Of a stretch of 64,000 bases of DNA, positions 43,501 to 52,026 are shown one piece after another. The position numbers and the translations under genes are program-made. Source of the DNA: UBA7672 sp965229115 (lineage in GTDB: Bacteria > Pseudomonadota > Alphaproteobacteria > Caulobacterales > Hyphomonadaceae); the NCBI GenBank assembly GCA_965229115.1, contig CBDDIR010000001.1, forward strand, positions 90,328 to 154,327, written 5' to 3'. The notes under the pieces were generated by a model. The model worked only from the letters and a program-made list of their open reading frames with translations. It was not told where the DNA came from and made no database searches. The stretch's first letter is position 1, and each line of letters starts with the position of its first letter.

Positions 43501-44010
43501 CTAAGAGCCGCCATATCGCATCCGGATCGAGAGGCTGCTGGCGCCCTCGTGCTTGAAGCGGACGCTTCCGAAGGACGGCAACCCCGAGCGTGCGGGCGCG
43601 TCGTTCGAGAACCCGTAGCCTTCCTTGGGAAGGCCGAGCGCCGTGCGGTCGAAGCCGCCGTCACCGTCCTCGTCATGGTACACGACAACCGCATAGGCCC
43701 CCTTCGGTAGCCAAAAGCACGCACGGGGCTTGAGGCTTGAAACGGGCACGCGCGTCCGCACAAGCTTCCCGCCTCTTGCCATGAAGCGGCGCCGGGTGTC
43801 AGGATATATGGTGATCGTCACCTGTCCTTGGAGGTTTCGCACACCGTTCACCTGGACCGCCAATCTCGGTTTCCTTGGCCCGGCGTCTCAGGCGCACCTC
43901 GCTTCCGCAAACGGAGGGGTGGCGTAGGCGAGCGCCACAATGCCAAAGGCAAGCGCAACCAACCGCGGCCACGCCAAGAGCGGCGCGATTGCTCGCCGGT
44001 TGCTCTCGGT
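43501..44010 (-). pseudogene. DUF2141-family exported protein with interrupted signal peptide
   Basis: The downstream part (from about 43863) encodes VQVNGVRNLQGQVTITIYPD, then KGAYAVVVYHDEDGDGGFDR and GYGFSNDA, the DUF2141 beta-sandwich pattern of small periplasmic proteins. In the same frame upstream lies a good signal-peptide core (RLVALAFGIVALAYATPPFA), but a TGA codon at about 43891 separates it from the mature part. Either the gene is broken or stop readthrough or sequencing error is involved. The function of DUF2141 is unknown. Confidence 0.6.
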
Positions 44011-44023
44011 CGTGGGGACATGC

Positions 44024-44503
44024 TCAACCTGGCTCACCGAAACCCCCGCCTGACTCGACGAGCGCTTCGTCCGAGACCACGTGCCTGGCGATCAACATGC
44101 TGCAATTGATGTGGTCCATCAGGTAGGCGCCGTTGCTTCCAGCCCACCATCGATCGAGCCAACTGCGGTGCCGGTGGCCGACGACCAGAAGGTCCGCCGC
44201 CACGTGCGCCACGAAAGCGGCGATCTCGACTGCGGGCTCGCCCGTCCGCAACTCGGCAATTGGTTCGAGACCAAGTTCCCGCAGCCGTGCGACCCCCTGT
44301 TCGAGCACGTCGCGATACGTGTCTTGCTCGTAGGCGATTGCGCCCGCGTACACGCCTTCGGCCAGCCGTATGCCGGGGGTTTCCGCCACCACCGACAAAA
44401 GGAAAACCTCAGCCTGAACGGCCTTGGCCAGGACGGCTCCTTCGCGCAAAGCCGTGCGGCCTTCCGCAGTCCCGTCGTAGGCAAGAACAATACGGCGGTA
44501 CAT
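44024..44503 (-). CDS. Universal stress protein (UspA family)
   Basis: A 159-residue Usp-fold protein: beta strand and nucleotide contact MYRRIVLAYDGTAEGRTALR, then DLLVVGHRHRSW...GSNGAYLMDHI, which carries the G-x-G-x-(S/T)-like ATP-binding loop. I chose ATG 44503 (MYRRIVLAYDG). It is divergent from the marR-emrAB operon and shares its upstream region, which suggests joint induction under solvent or drug stress. Confidence 0.88.
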   Translation of the reverse strand: MYRRIVLAYDGTAEGRTALREGAVLAKAVQAEVFLLSVVAETPGIRLAEGVYAGAIAYEQDTYRDVLEQGVARLRELGLEPIAELRTGEPAVEIAAFVAHVAADLLVVGHRHRSWLDRWWAGSNGAYLMDHINCSMLIARHVVSDEALVESGGGFGEPG

Positions 44504-44581
44504 AGCCTGAAGCCCCGGTCCAAATCTCACCCGCGAGGTGACGCCGCCCTGGCCGATGGGCGCATCCTCTAGAATACATTT

Positions 44582-44602
44582 CGCACGCTAACAGTTAGTG
44601 TG
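44582..44602. promoter_or_regulatory. MarR-type operator between uspA and marR-emrAB
   Basis: A near-perfect 21-bp palindrome: arms GCAC and GTGC flank CTAACaGTTAG (44587-44597), with only one mismatched pair. Size and place, between divergent uspA and marR, fit a MarR-family dimer site controlling both directions. Confidence 0.6.
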
Positions 44603-44673
44603 CTACCTGTCAACACGCAGAAAAGGGATTGCGGCAAACTCGATAGGATGCTCATTATTAGCTCAATATCGAC

Positions 44674-45117
44674 ATGGATTTGTACTCGATGACCGCCAGA
44701 CACGCCTTTGGACAGGCGGCGAACCTGATGAGCCGTCGTTGGCGGGCGCGCCTGGACGAGCGGCTTAAGGACACGGGCCTGTCACAGGCGCGGTGGCTGG
44801 CGTTGTTTGAACTTTCAAGTTCGGACGGAGGGCTGACGCAGCGGGATTTGGCGGATCGGCTCGGAATCGAGGCGCCGACGATCGTGCGCCAGTTGGATGA
44901 TCTTGAAAGGCGCGGCCTGATTGCGCGGCGGGAGGCGCCGAATGATCGGCGAGCCAAACGCGTCACCCTCACCGCCGCGGCCGAGCCGGTCCTCGATCAC
45001 ATCACGAGCATTGCGGCCACGCTTCGCGACGAGTTGCTGGCGGATATTTCTGACGCCGATCTCGCCACCTCTCTGTCCGTCTTGGGACGAGTCAACCGGC
45101 GTTTGGAACAAAGATGA
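44674..45117 (+). CDS. MarR/SlyA-family regulator of emrAB
   Basis: A 147-residue winged-helix protein: LSQARWLALFELSSSDGGLT, DLADRLGIEAPTIVRQLDDL, NDRRAKRVTLTAAAEPVLD. It overlaps emrA by 4 bp (ATGA), like emrR-emrA-emrB in other bacteria, so it is the likely local repressor of the pump. The palindrome at 44582-44602 is the likely operator. Confidence 0.9.
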   Translation: MDLYSMTARHAFGQAANLMSRRWRARLDERLKDTGLSQARWLALFELSSSDGGLTQRDLADRLGIEAPTIVRQLDDLERRGLIARREAPNDRRAKRVTLTAAAEPVLDHITSIAATLRDELLADISDADLATSLSVLGRVNRRLEQR

Positions 45118-46244
45118 GCGCGGCGGATGACAACTTCGCCGCGAGCGTGAAAAGCATTCGCATCAGGCGAAAACCCTCGCGGCGCCTGCTTCTCGTCGCC
45201 GCCGTGATCGTGGCCCTCATTGCGGCCGGCGCGGTTTGGCTGCACGCGAGGGCCGGCCGGGTGTCGACCAATGACGCCCGCATTGCCGCAGATGTCATTG
45301 CGGTTTCCAGCGAGGCGGCCGGCAGGATTGTTCAGCTCGATGTCAAAGCCGGGGACCAAGTCGAGAGGGGTCAGATTCTGGTCCGCATAGAACCCCGCGA
45401 CGCTCAATATAGCTTGGCGGAGATCGACGCCAACATCGCCAACCTGCGCGCGCAGCGCGCGCAGTTGTTGGCCCAGCAAAGCTTGGTGCGCAACACCGTC
45501 GGCAATCAAACTGGGGTGTCCTCCGCGACCGTCGACAGCGCCCAGGCCGACTATCTGACCAAGCAGGCTGAGCTGACCGTGGCAAGAGCCGCCTTTCAGC
45601 GCACCGAAATCCTCTATGGGAAAGGGCTGGTCGCCAAGAGCCGGTTCGAGGAGGATCAGGCGCGGTTTCGGGCCGCCGAGCAAACCGCCGTCCGCGCCCG
45701 CGCCGCGATCTCCGGCGCGAAGGCGGGCGCCGAGGTCACCCAGACGGGCCTCCAGCAGGTGCAGGTGATCGCCGAGCAGATTGCGGGCGTCGACGCCCAG
45801 ATCGACGCGCTGGCTGCGCGGCGTGAACAGCAACGGCTCGATCTCGGACGGCGACAGATCGTGGCGGCCTTCGATGGGGTCATCGATCAGACCGTTGTCG
45901 ATCCGGGCGAGTACGTCTCGCCGGGCTCGCGCATCCTGCTCTATCACGACCCGCATACCGTCTGGGTCGATGTGAACGTCAAGGAGACTGAGTTCCGTAA
46001 ACTGAAGGTTGGCGCGCCGGCCAAGGTGAAGGTGGACGCCTATCCCGGCCGCACGTTCGCGGCGAAGGTTCAGCGCCTGGGGGGCGCCGCTACGAGCCAG
46101 TTCGCGCTACTGCCCAACCCCAATCCGAGCGGCAACTTCACCAAGGTCACCCAACGGCTGCCCGTGAGGCTGGCGATCACCCAACAGCAGAATCTCCTCC
46201 GGCCGGGGATGATGGCCGAGGTCACGATCGATGCCACAGACTGA
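45114..46244 (+). CDS. emrA: Membrane-fusion (HlyD-type) efflux subunit EmrA
   Basis: A 376-residue periplasmic adaptor: one N-terminal membrane helix (about 25-45), biotinyl-lipoyl half-motifs (VSSEAAGRIVQLDVKAGDQV and VVDPGEYVSPGSRILL), a coiled-coil hairpin (about 95-215) and a beta-barrel domain. It links EmrB to an outer-membrane channel, which is not encoded here. Its 3' end overlaps emrB by 14 bp. Confidence 0.92.
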   Translation: MSAADDNFAASVKSIRIRRKPSRRLLLVAAVIVALIAAGAVWLHARAGRVSTNDARIAADVIAVSSEAAGRIVQLDVKAGDQVERGQILVRIEPRDAQYSLAEIDANIANLRAQRAQLLAQQSLVRNTVGNQTGVSSATVDSAQADYLTKQAELTVARAAFQRTEILYGKGLVAKSRFEEDQARFRAAEQTAVRARAAISGAKAGAEVTQTGLQQVQVIAEQIAGVDAQIDALAARREQQRLDLGRRQIVAAFDGVIDQTVVDPGEYVSPGSRILLYHDPHTVWVDVNVKETEFRKLKVGAPAKVKVDAYPGRTFAAKVQRLGGAATSQFALLPNPNPSGNFTKVTQRLPVRLAITQQQNLLRPGMMAEVTIDATD

Positions 46245-47844
46245 GGCCCTCTTCGCGCGCTATGGGTCGATGTACCGCTGGCTCGCGACGGCGGCGGCCA
46301 TGGTCTCGGCGATCGCGGTGGTGCTGTCATCCACCATCGTCAACGTGGCTGTTCCGGCGATCATGGGGCAGTTCGGCATCGATCAGACCCGGGTGCAGTG
46401 GCTCGCCACCGGCTTTCTCGCCGCGATGACGGTCACCATGCTGCTCTCTGCCTGGTGCGAACGCACCTTCGGTCAGCGGCAAACCATGATGGTGGCCCTG
46501 GGCGTGTTCCTGTTCGGATCGGTCCTCGGCGGGCTGGCGCCGGATGATACGGTGCTCATAGTCTCCCGGGTGATCCAGGGCGCTGCAGCGGGCGTCATCC
46601 AGCCGCTGGCGATGGTCGTGATGTTCCAGGTGTTTCCCCCCGACAAGCGCGGCGCGGCCATGGGCATCTTCGGGATCGGCGTGGTGCTCGCCCCGGCGCT
46701 GGGTCCGTGGGTCGGCGGACTGCTGATGGATAGCTTCGACTGGCGGTTCCTTTTCTATTTGGGGATTCCGTTCGGCCTGGGTGGCATCACGCTGGCGCAC
46801 CTCTTCCTGCCCGATCGCGATCCTGCGGCCGCGAAGGCCCGACTGGACTGGCCGGCCCTGGTGTGGCTCAGCGTGGCCCTGCTCGCGTTGCTGGAAACCA
46901 TGTCCAGTGGCCAGCGCCAGGGCTGGGCCTCCACGCCCGTCCTCGCGGGGTTTGCGATCACGGTGACCTGTGCGGCGGCCTTCCTCTTCCGCGAAAGTCG
47001 GATTCCGCATCCGCTGCTCGACCTGCGGGTGTTCGCCAGTCCCCCCTTCGCTGCGGCCGCGGCGGTCAGCTTTGTGCTGGGGGCCGGCCTGTACGGCACG
47101 ACCTATCTGCTCCCGGTCTTCGTCCAGCAGATTCAAAACTTCACCCCAACCCAAGCGGGTCTGCTGCTGATGCCGGCCGGCTTCGTCCTGGTCATCGTCT
47201 TTCCCGCCGCAGGCATGATGAGCGACCGGCTGTCGCCAGGATTGCTGATCGGGGCGGGCATGGCGATCTTTGCCTATTCCTCGTGGCTTACGGCCCACGT
47301 GAGCGCCGACACGGCCTTCTGGACGCTCGCCTGGTGGACGGTGATTGGCCGCATTGGCATGGGCTTTGTGTTCCCCTCCCTGAGTTCTGCAGCTCTCAAG
47401 GTGCTGCCGCTGGAACTGTTATCCCAGGGCTCTGGCTCAATGAACTTCACCCGGCAACTGGGCGGAGCGCTTGGCACGGGTATTCTGGGCGTGATCATTG
47501 AGCGGCGAACCGCGTTCCACGGCGACGCCCTCGCCGCGACCCAGACGTCGGATAATTCAGCTACAGGCAGCTATCTCATGGAAGCCGCGCGCACCGTTCA
47601 GGCGCTGGGACTTGGGCCTCTGGAGCAACTCCCGGCCGCCGGCTGGCTGCTGGGGCAAGGGGTGTACTACCAGGCGGCGGCCGCCGCCTATCGAGACGGA
47701 TTCCTGATCACGACCATGGTCTTCGCCGCGGCCCTGGCGCCGACGTGGGTCTTGCATCGCGCTTTGAGCCGCGTCGCGGGGCGATCCCTGACAGGATCCC
47801 GTTCGGCTTCGGCGGCCGAGGCCTCGCGGGCGACGAAGGGATGA
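46231..47844 (+). CDS. emrB: DHA2-family MFS drug exporter EmrB
   Basis: A 537-residue proton antiporter with 14 predicted membrane helices. MFS signatures include SSTIVNVAVPAIMGQFG (helix 1), RVIQGAAAGVIQPLAMVV (motif near helix 4) and VVLAPALGPWVGGLL (motif C of antiporters). It exports hydrophobic toxicants together with EmrA. An ATGA overlap connects it to the following tetR. Confidence 0.93.
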   Translation: MPQTEALFARYGSMYRWLATAAAMVSAIAVVLSSTIVNVAVPAIMGQFGIDQTRVQWLATGFLAAMTVTMLLSAWCERTFGQRQTMMVALGVFLFGSVLGGLAPDDTVLIVSRVIQGAAAGVIQPLAMVVMFQVFPPDKRGAAMGIFGIGVVLAPALGPWVGGLLMDSFDWRFLFYLGIPFGLGGITLAHLFLPDRDPAAAKARLDWPALVWLSVALLALLETMSSGQRQGWASTPVLAGFAITVTCAAAFLFRESRIPHPLLDLRVFASPPFAAAAAVSFVLGAGLYGTTYLLPVFVQQIQNFTPTQAGLLLMPAGFVLVIVFPAAGMMSDRLSPGLLIGAGMAIFAYSSWLTAHVSADTAFWTLAWWTVIGRIGMGFVFPSLSSAALKVLPLELLSQGSGSMNFTRQLGGALGTGILGVIIERRTAFHGDALAATQTSDNSATGSYLMEAARTVQALGLGPLEQLPAAGWLLGQGVYYQAAAAAYRDGFLITTMVFAAALAPTWVLHRALSRVAGRSLTGSRSASAAEASRATKG

Positions 47845-48470
47845 GCCGGGTTGCGGGCTCCATGAGCGGCGCCAAGCGCGAGGCAATCCTCTCGGCGGCC
47901 GTCGATCTCATGAGCCGGCTGGGCCCGCAGGTGTCGCTCGGCCGGATCGCCCGCGAGGCCTCCGTCTCCAAGCAGACCGTCTATAACCACTTTCGCACGA
48001 AATCCGGGCTGATCGATGCATTGGTCGACAGCCGCGTCAGTGAGTTGGGTGACCCACGGCTCGAAATGGACAGCGACGCAAGTCCTGAGGACCACCTCAC
48101 ATCATACGCCCTAGCTTTGCTGCAGAGACTTTCTCAGCCGGCCTATGGGAGGTTACTGCGGGCGATCTTTTTCACAATCCAGCACGATCCGGAAGCGGCC
48201 CGACGGATTTATGGCGCCACCGCGGCGCGGGCGCGGGAACAGATTGCGGCCTATTTTCGCTCGCAGTGTGCGCAAGGACGTCTCAGCGTTGATAACCCGG
48301 ATGTGGCGGCGGAGCTCTTCCACACCGCGGTCGTATCGAATGCGCAAATGATGCTCTTGGCGGGCATTTTCGATCCGACGAACCTTGAGTGTCATGCCAA
48401 AGCCTGCGCAAGGCTTTTCACCAAAGCGTACATTCCGCCAGGCAATTCGCCTTGCCAGATCGTGGGGTGA
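47841..48470 (+). CDS. TetR-family regulator, last gene of the emrAB operon
   Basis: A 209-residue TetR/AcrR protein: helix-turn-helix KREAILSAAVDLMSRLG, VSLGRIAREASVSKQTVYNH and an AefR-like C-terminal domain. I chose ATG 47841, which overlaps the emrB stop (ATGA). A second regulator in the same operon as a MarR is unusual and may respond to a different inducer. Confidence 0.88.
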   Translation: MSRVAGSMSGAKREAILSAAVDLMSRLGPQVSLGRIAREASVSKQTVYNHFRTKSGLIDALVDSRVSELGDPRLEMDSDASPEDHLTSYALALLQRLSQPAYGRLLRAIFFTIQHDPEAARRIYGATAARAREQIAAYFRSQCAQGRLSVDNPDVAAELFHTAVVSNAQMMLLAGIFDPTNLECHAKACARLFTKAYIPPGNSPCQIVG

Positions 48471-48519
48471 CGCGCGCCCCAACGCCCGGTCGATAGGATG
48501 TAATACCAGCCGGCGCTGA

Positions 48520-48716
48520 TCAGTACCCATGGGCCCAGTCTCTGAGGCCGATGGACATGATGCGCCAGGGCTAGTCGGCGATGGTTTTCCAGGCGGCGCA
48601 GCAGTGGTCGACGATGTCCTCGTAGTTGCGGAAGATGCGGTTGGAGAGGTGGTTTTCGCGCATGAACTGCCAGAGGTTCTCCACCAGATTGAGCTCCGGG
48701 GCTGTGAATCGGCGTG
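48520..48716 (-). pseudogene. IS630-family transposase C-terminal remnant
   Basis: Minus-strand frames read APELNLVENLWQFMRENHLS, NRIFRNYEDIVDHCCAAWKT and, after a frame break near 48571, WRIMSIGLRDWAHGY then stop. This is the conserved end of IS630 transposases, including the catalytic Glu in NLVENLW. The rest of the element is absent. 48717-48817 shows no gene. Confidence 0.8.
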
Positions 48717-48817
48717 GAAAACTGGGTCTGACTCAATTCTGATGCAGACCGATGGCGTCCTGGCGCTGATTTCCACTGGAGGGTCAGTGCGATGGCTCAG
48801 CGGACATACGGTCTTAC

Positions 48818-48993
48818 CCTAATCTCCTGATCGTCGGTTATGAACAGGCCAGAGCCCGGTCGCCGTTGCGACATCTGATCATGGTGTCAGCTTGCGCGGG
48901 TCTTCCCGGGAAGGCCGGGAAGACGTCAAGCGAGATGGGAAAGAGTAACTCCAGGGTTGAGGGGTCCGACGGCCCGACCCTCCCGTCTCATCA
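48818..48993 (+). repeat. 176-bp direct repeat, copy 2
   Basis: Same orientation and length as 26052-26227, differing at five positions by my count. It includes the GTCTTCCCGG/CCGGGAAGAC hairpin. It lies between the IS630 remnant and the GMC oxidoreductase. The two copies bracket 22.6 kb. 48994-49105 shows no gene. Confidence 0.85.
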
Positions 48994-49105
48994 ATAGGTC
49001 AGCCAAGCCTCAGACACATCTCGGCTTACGGAGTTACGGCCCAGGATTGGAACGGTCATCAACGTCGAGGACAAGCGTGTATCGTGTATCTGTCTTCATC
49101 GTTCT

Positions 49106-50755
49106 TCATATCTCTCTTGCCGCCATCGCCTTCCCGAGGATCATGTCCGAAGCCTTTTCAGCGATCATCATCGTCGGTGCGTTGGTGTTGCCTGAAACGA
49201 GGCGCGGCATTACCGAAGCGTCTACGACACGCAGCGCCTCGACGCCTCGCACTCGGAGCTGCGGATCGACCACAGCCATAGGCCCACTGCCCATCATGCA
49301 TGTGCCGACCGGGTGGTAGATGGTGGTGCCGCCCATCCGGGCATAAGTCAGCAACATGTCATCAGTCTCGAAGCCCGGACCTGGGTTCATCTCATGGTCG
49401 ATGTAGCGAGTAAGAGCCGGTTGGCTCGCAATCTTGCGCGCCCACTTAAGGCCTGCAATAGCGACCTCCTGGTCGAGCGGATCGGCCAAATAGTTGGGCG
49501 CGATAGCTGGGTAAACGCTGGAGTCGGCCGACTTGATGCGGATCGTGCCACGGCTTTCAGGGCGCAGTTGGCAGGGAGCGATGGTGAGGCCTGGCTCACC
49601 TTCAAGTTCCATCTTCTGCTGGGTGGCGAGCTTTTCTGCGTCCATGGTGGCAGGCAAGATATGGAACTGGATGTCAGGTGTAGAGAGATCAGGCCGCGAT
49701 TTGACGAAGGCGGCGATATGCGCAGCCGACAGCGTCAGAAGCCCCCGCCTCAAGAAGGCGTACTTCAGGGCCTCCCCCACGAGTCGCCGACCTTTAGACA
49801 TCTCATTGACGGAGAGGACCCCCTTCTTCAACCGGTAACGCAGGCCGACCACGTAGTGATCCTGCAGGTTTTCGCCTACGCCCGGAACGTCCGCCACCAC
49901 GGGAATTCCGTGCTCTTGCAGAAGGGCCGCAGGACCGACGCCAGAAAGCTGTAGGAGTTGGGGCGAATTGACCGCGCCGCCGGCCAGGATCACCTCGGCA
50001 TTGGCTGTCGCCGTCCGTCGCATACCGTTCTGGATGAACTCGACGCCGACCGCGCGCTTCTCCCGGAAGAGGACCCGGGTGGCGAGGGAACCGGTTTCAA
50101 CGACAAGGTTCGATCGCTTCAGAACCGGATGTAGATATGCGACCGCGGCGGACCAGCGCCGGCCGTTCTTCATTGTCACCTGGAACCAAGTCGCCCCTTC
50201 CTGCTGAGCGGCGTTCAGATCCTCTAGACGCGGCAGGCCCGCCTGCACACATGCATCTATGACGGCGTCCGACACAGGATGGCCGTCGCGCATGTCGGAG
50301 ACGTTTAGGGGGCCACCCGTGGCGTTCCAATCGTCCGCTCCGCGCTCCTGATGCTGCGAACGCAGAAAATACGGCTTCACATCATCATAGGACCAGCCTT
50401 CGCATCCGAGCTGCCGCCAGCCATCATAATCTTCCCGCTGGCCGCGAATGTAGAGCATCGCGTTGATTGAGGATGAGCCGCCCAACACCTTGCCACGCGG
50501 CCAGGCATGCTGACGCCCGCCCGAGCCGGGATCGGGTTCGGTTTGGTAGAGCCAGTTGACCTTCGGATCCTTTAACGTCTGCGAGTAACCCACAGGCACA
50601 TGGATCATCACATTCGATAAGAATTGTGAGGGGTTATGCATCGGCCGGTCGTCGCCGCCTGCTTCCAATAGAAGCACGCGCGTCTTGCCGTCAGCGGTAA
50701 GACGATTGGCGAGGACGCATCCTGCCGATCCCGCACCCACGATAATGTAGTCCAC
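49106..50755 (-). CDS. GMC-family FAD alcohol oxidoreductase (choline dehydrogenase/AlkJ-like)
   Basis: A flavoprotein of about 549 residues: FAD-binding VDYIIVGAGSAGCVLANRL, GMC signature 1 WPRGKVLGGSSSINAMLYIR, GMC signature 2 GGAVNSPQLLQLSGVG, and the C-terminal catalytic YHPVGTCMMG plus SGNTNAPTMMIAEKASD. AlkJ-type members oxidise medium-chain aliphatic alcohols and pass electrons to the respiratory chain. I prefer GTG 50755 (MDYIIVGAG); a TTG at 50791 would add 12 residues. It is the last gene of the 49-55 kb operon. Confidence 0.9.
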   Translation of the reverse strand: MDYIIVGAGSAGCVLANRLTADGKTRVLLLEAGGDDRPMHNPSQFLSNVMIHVPVGYSQTLKDPKVNWLYQTEPDPGSGGRQHAWPRGKVLGGSSSINAMLYIRGQREDYDGWRQLGCEGWSYDDVKPYFLRSQHQERGADDWNATGGPLNVSDMRDGHPVSDAVIDACVQAGLPRLEDLNAAQQEGATWFQVTMKNGRRWSAAVAYLHPVLKRSNLVVETGSLATRVLFREKRAVGVEFIQNGMRRTATANAEVILAGGAVNSPQLLQLSGVGPAALLQEHGIPVVADVPGVGENLQDHYVVGLRYRLKKGVLSVNEMSKGRRLVGEALKYAFLRRGLLTLSAAHIAAFVKSRPDLSTPDIQFHILPATMDAEKLATQQKMELEGEPGLTIAPCQLRPESRGTIRIKSADSSVYPAIAPNYLADPLDQEVAIAGLKWARKIASQPALTRYIDHEMNPGPGFETDDMLLTYARMGGTTIYHPVGTCMMGSGPMAVVDPQLRVRGVEALRVVDASVMPRLVSGNTNAPTMMIAEKASDMILGKAMAAREI

Positions 50756-51102
50756 CTGCAGGCTAATGGCGCGAACTCCAACGCTTACCAAATATCAATA
50801 TTGCACGACCATAGTCGATAAGCCTTGAGCCGGGATGTACGAACAATAACGCCATCGTTTTAGAGACAATCTTGCTCTGGAATACCTGGCGGATATGGCC
50901 CTTCCCTTCTCGGAAAGCTACAGTATTGAAGAGTCCACCGATGATGGTTGTGCGCTCGGGCAGCGAACGCCGAGTCCTAAAGGGATTTTCTTTCACTATC
51001 AGCATTCGAGTCATTCGGTCGCCCGCCCCTTTTCGTCTTAGATCGCCGTTGGGAACCAGCGGACCTGAATCGGTGGTCCGCCTTGCCTGATTGGGAACCG
51101 CC
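50756..51102. other. Intergenic stretch without a supportable gene
   Basis: Short frames on both strands here show no family motif, no ribosome-binding sequence of note and no membrane or signal segment. The stretch may hold a secondary promoter for the GMC gene. Confidence 0.4.
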
Positions 51103-52002
51103 TCAACCGCCAATCGCATCCGGCTGTCTCGACTTGCTGATGAGGTCCTTGACGATTGGGCCGAGTTCGTTCGGGTCGAAACGCCGCTTCGGATTTATTG
51201 CCGGCCCGCGATGCCAGCGCTCGAAGACTGTCAGCCGCCCCCCCGTGGATTCGAAGACCTGGCCCGTCACGTCCTTCGACTCGCTGCTCCCGAGCCAGAC
51301 GACGATCGGTGCGATATTGGCCGGATCACGGGGGTTCCACTCACCCGCAGGCACCTCGACGCCGTAACCAAGATCTTCCGTCATCCGGGTAAGCGCCCCC
51401 GGCGAGATCGCGTTCACCGTGACCCCGTAGCGCGCGAGCTCCATCGCCGCGGTAATCGTAAAGGCGGCGATGCCCGCCTTGGCCGCGCCATAGTTGCATT
51501 GCCCCTGATTGCCCAGTAACCCGGAAACAGAAGTAGTATTGATGATCCGAGCGTCGACTGGATTGCCTTCCTTGGCGCGCGCCCGCCAATAATCAGCGGC
51601 GTGGCGAGCTGGACAAAAAGTGCCGCGAAGATGAACCTTGATGACCGCATCCCATTCGTCGATCGCCATGTTGGCCAGCATGCGATCGCGCAAAATGCCA
51701 GCGTTGCCCACGAGAACATCGAGGCCGCCAAAAGTCGCGGTCGCCTGATCGATCATCCGTTTGGCGCCCTCCCAGTCCGATACGTCGTCGCCATTGGCGA
51801 CCGCCTCTCCACCCATCGCCCTGATTTCCGCCGCCAGAGCCTCGGCGGGTTCGCTCGATCGGCCCTCGCCAGTCCGCTCGCTACCGAGATCATTCACCAC
51901 AATCCTGGCGCCTTGGCGGGCGAACTCCAGGCAGTGCTCCCGCCCGATACCCCTCGCCCCACCCGTCACAATGACGACGCGCCCCTCGCACAATCCAGCC
52001 AT
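51103..52002 (-). CDS. Short-chain dehydrogenase of the MFE-2 type
   Basis: A 299-residue SDR: TGGARGIG cofactor loop (13-20), the diagnostic VVNDLGSERTG after the second strand, GNAGILRDRM, and catalytic Ser/Tyr/Lys in NTTSVSGLLGNQGQCNYGAAKAG-type sequence. This matches the (3R)-hydroxyacyl-CoA dehydrogenase branch of multifunctional enzyme 2 and related steroid side-chain enzymes. It would give the 3-oxoacyl-CoA in this operon. It lies 24 bp after the acyl-CoA synthetase gene. Confidence 0.88.
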   Translation of the reverse strand: MAGLCEGRVVIVTGGARGIGREHCLEFARQGARIVVNDLGSERTGEGRSSEPAEALAAEIRAMGGEAVANGDDVSDWEGAKRMIDQATATFGGLDVLVGNAGILRDRMLANMAIDEWDAVIKVHLRGTFCPARHAADYWRARAKEGNPVDARIINTTSVSGLLGNQGQCNYGAAKAGIAAFTITAAMELARYGVTVNAISPGALTRMTEDLGYGVEVPAGEWNPRDPANIAPIVVWLGSSESKDVTGQVFESTGGRLTVFERWHRGPAINPKRRFDPNELGPIVKDLISKSRQPDAIGG

Positions 52003-52026
52003 TCCTAGATCCTTGTTTCGTTGGAT

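Noticed and set aside
50763..51119. 118-codon frame between the GMC and SDR genes
   Set aside because: No family motif, overlaps both neighbours, weak start context.
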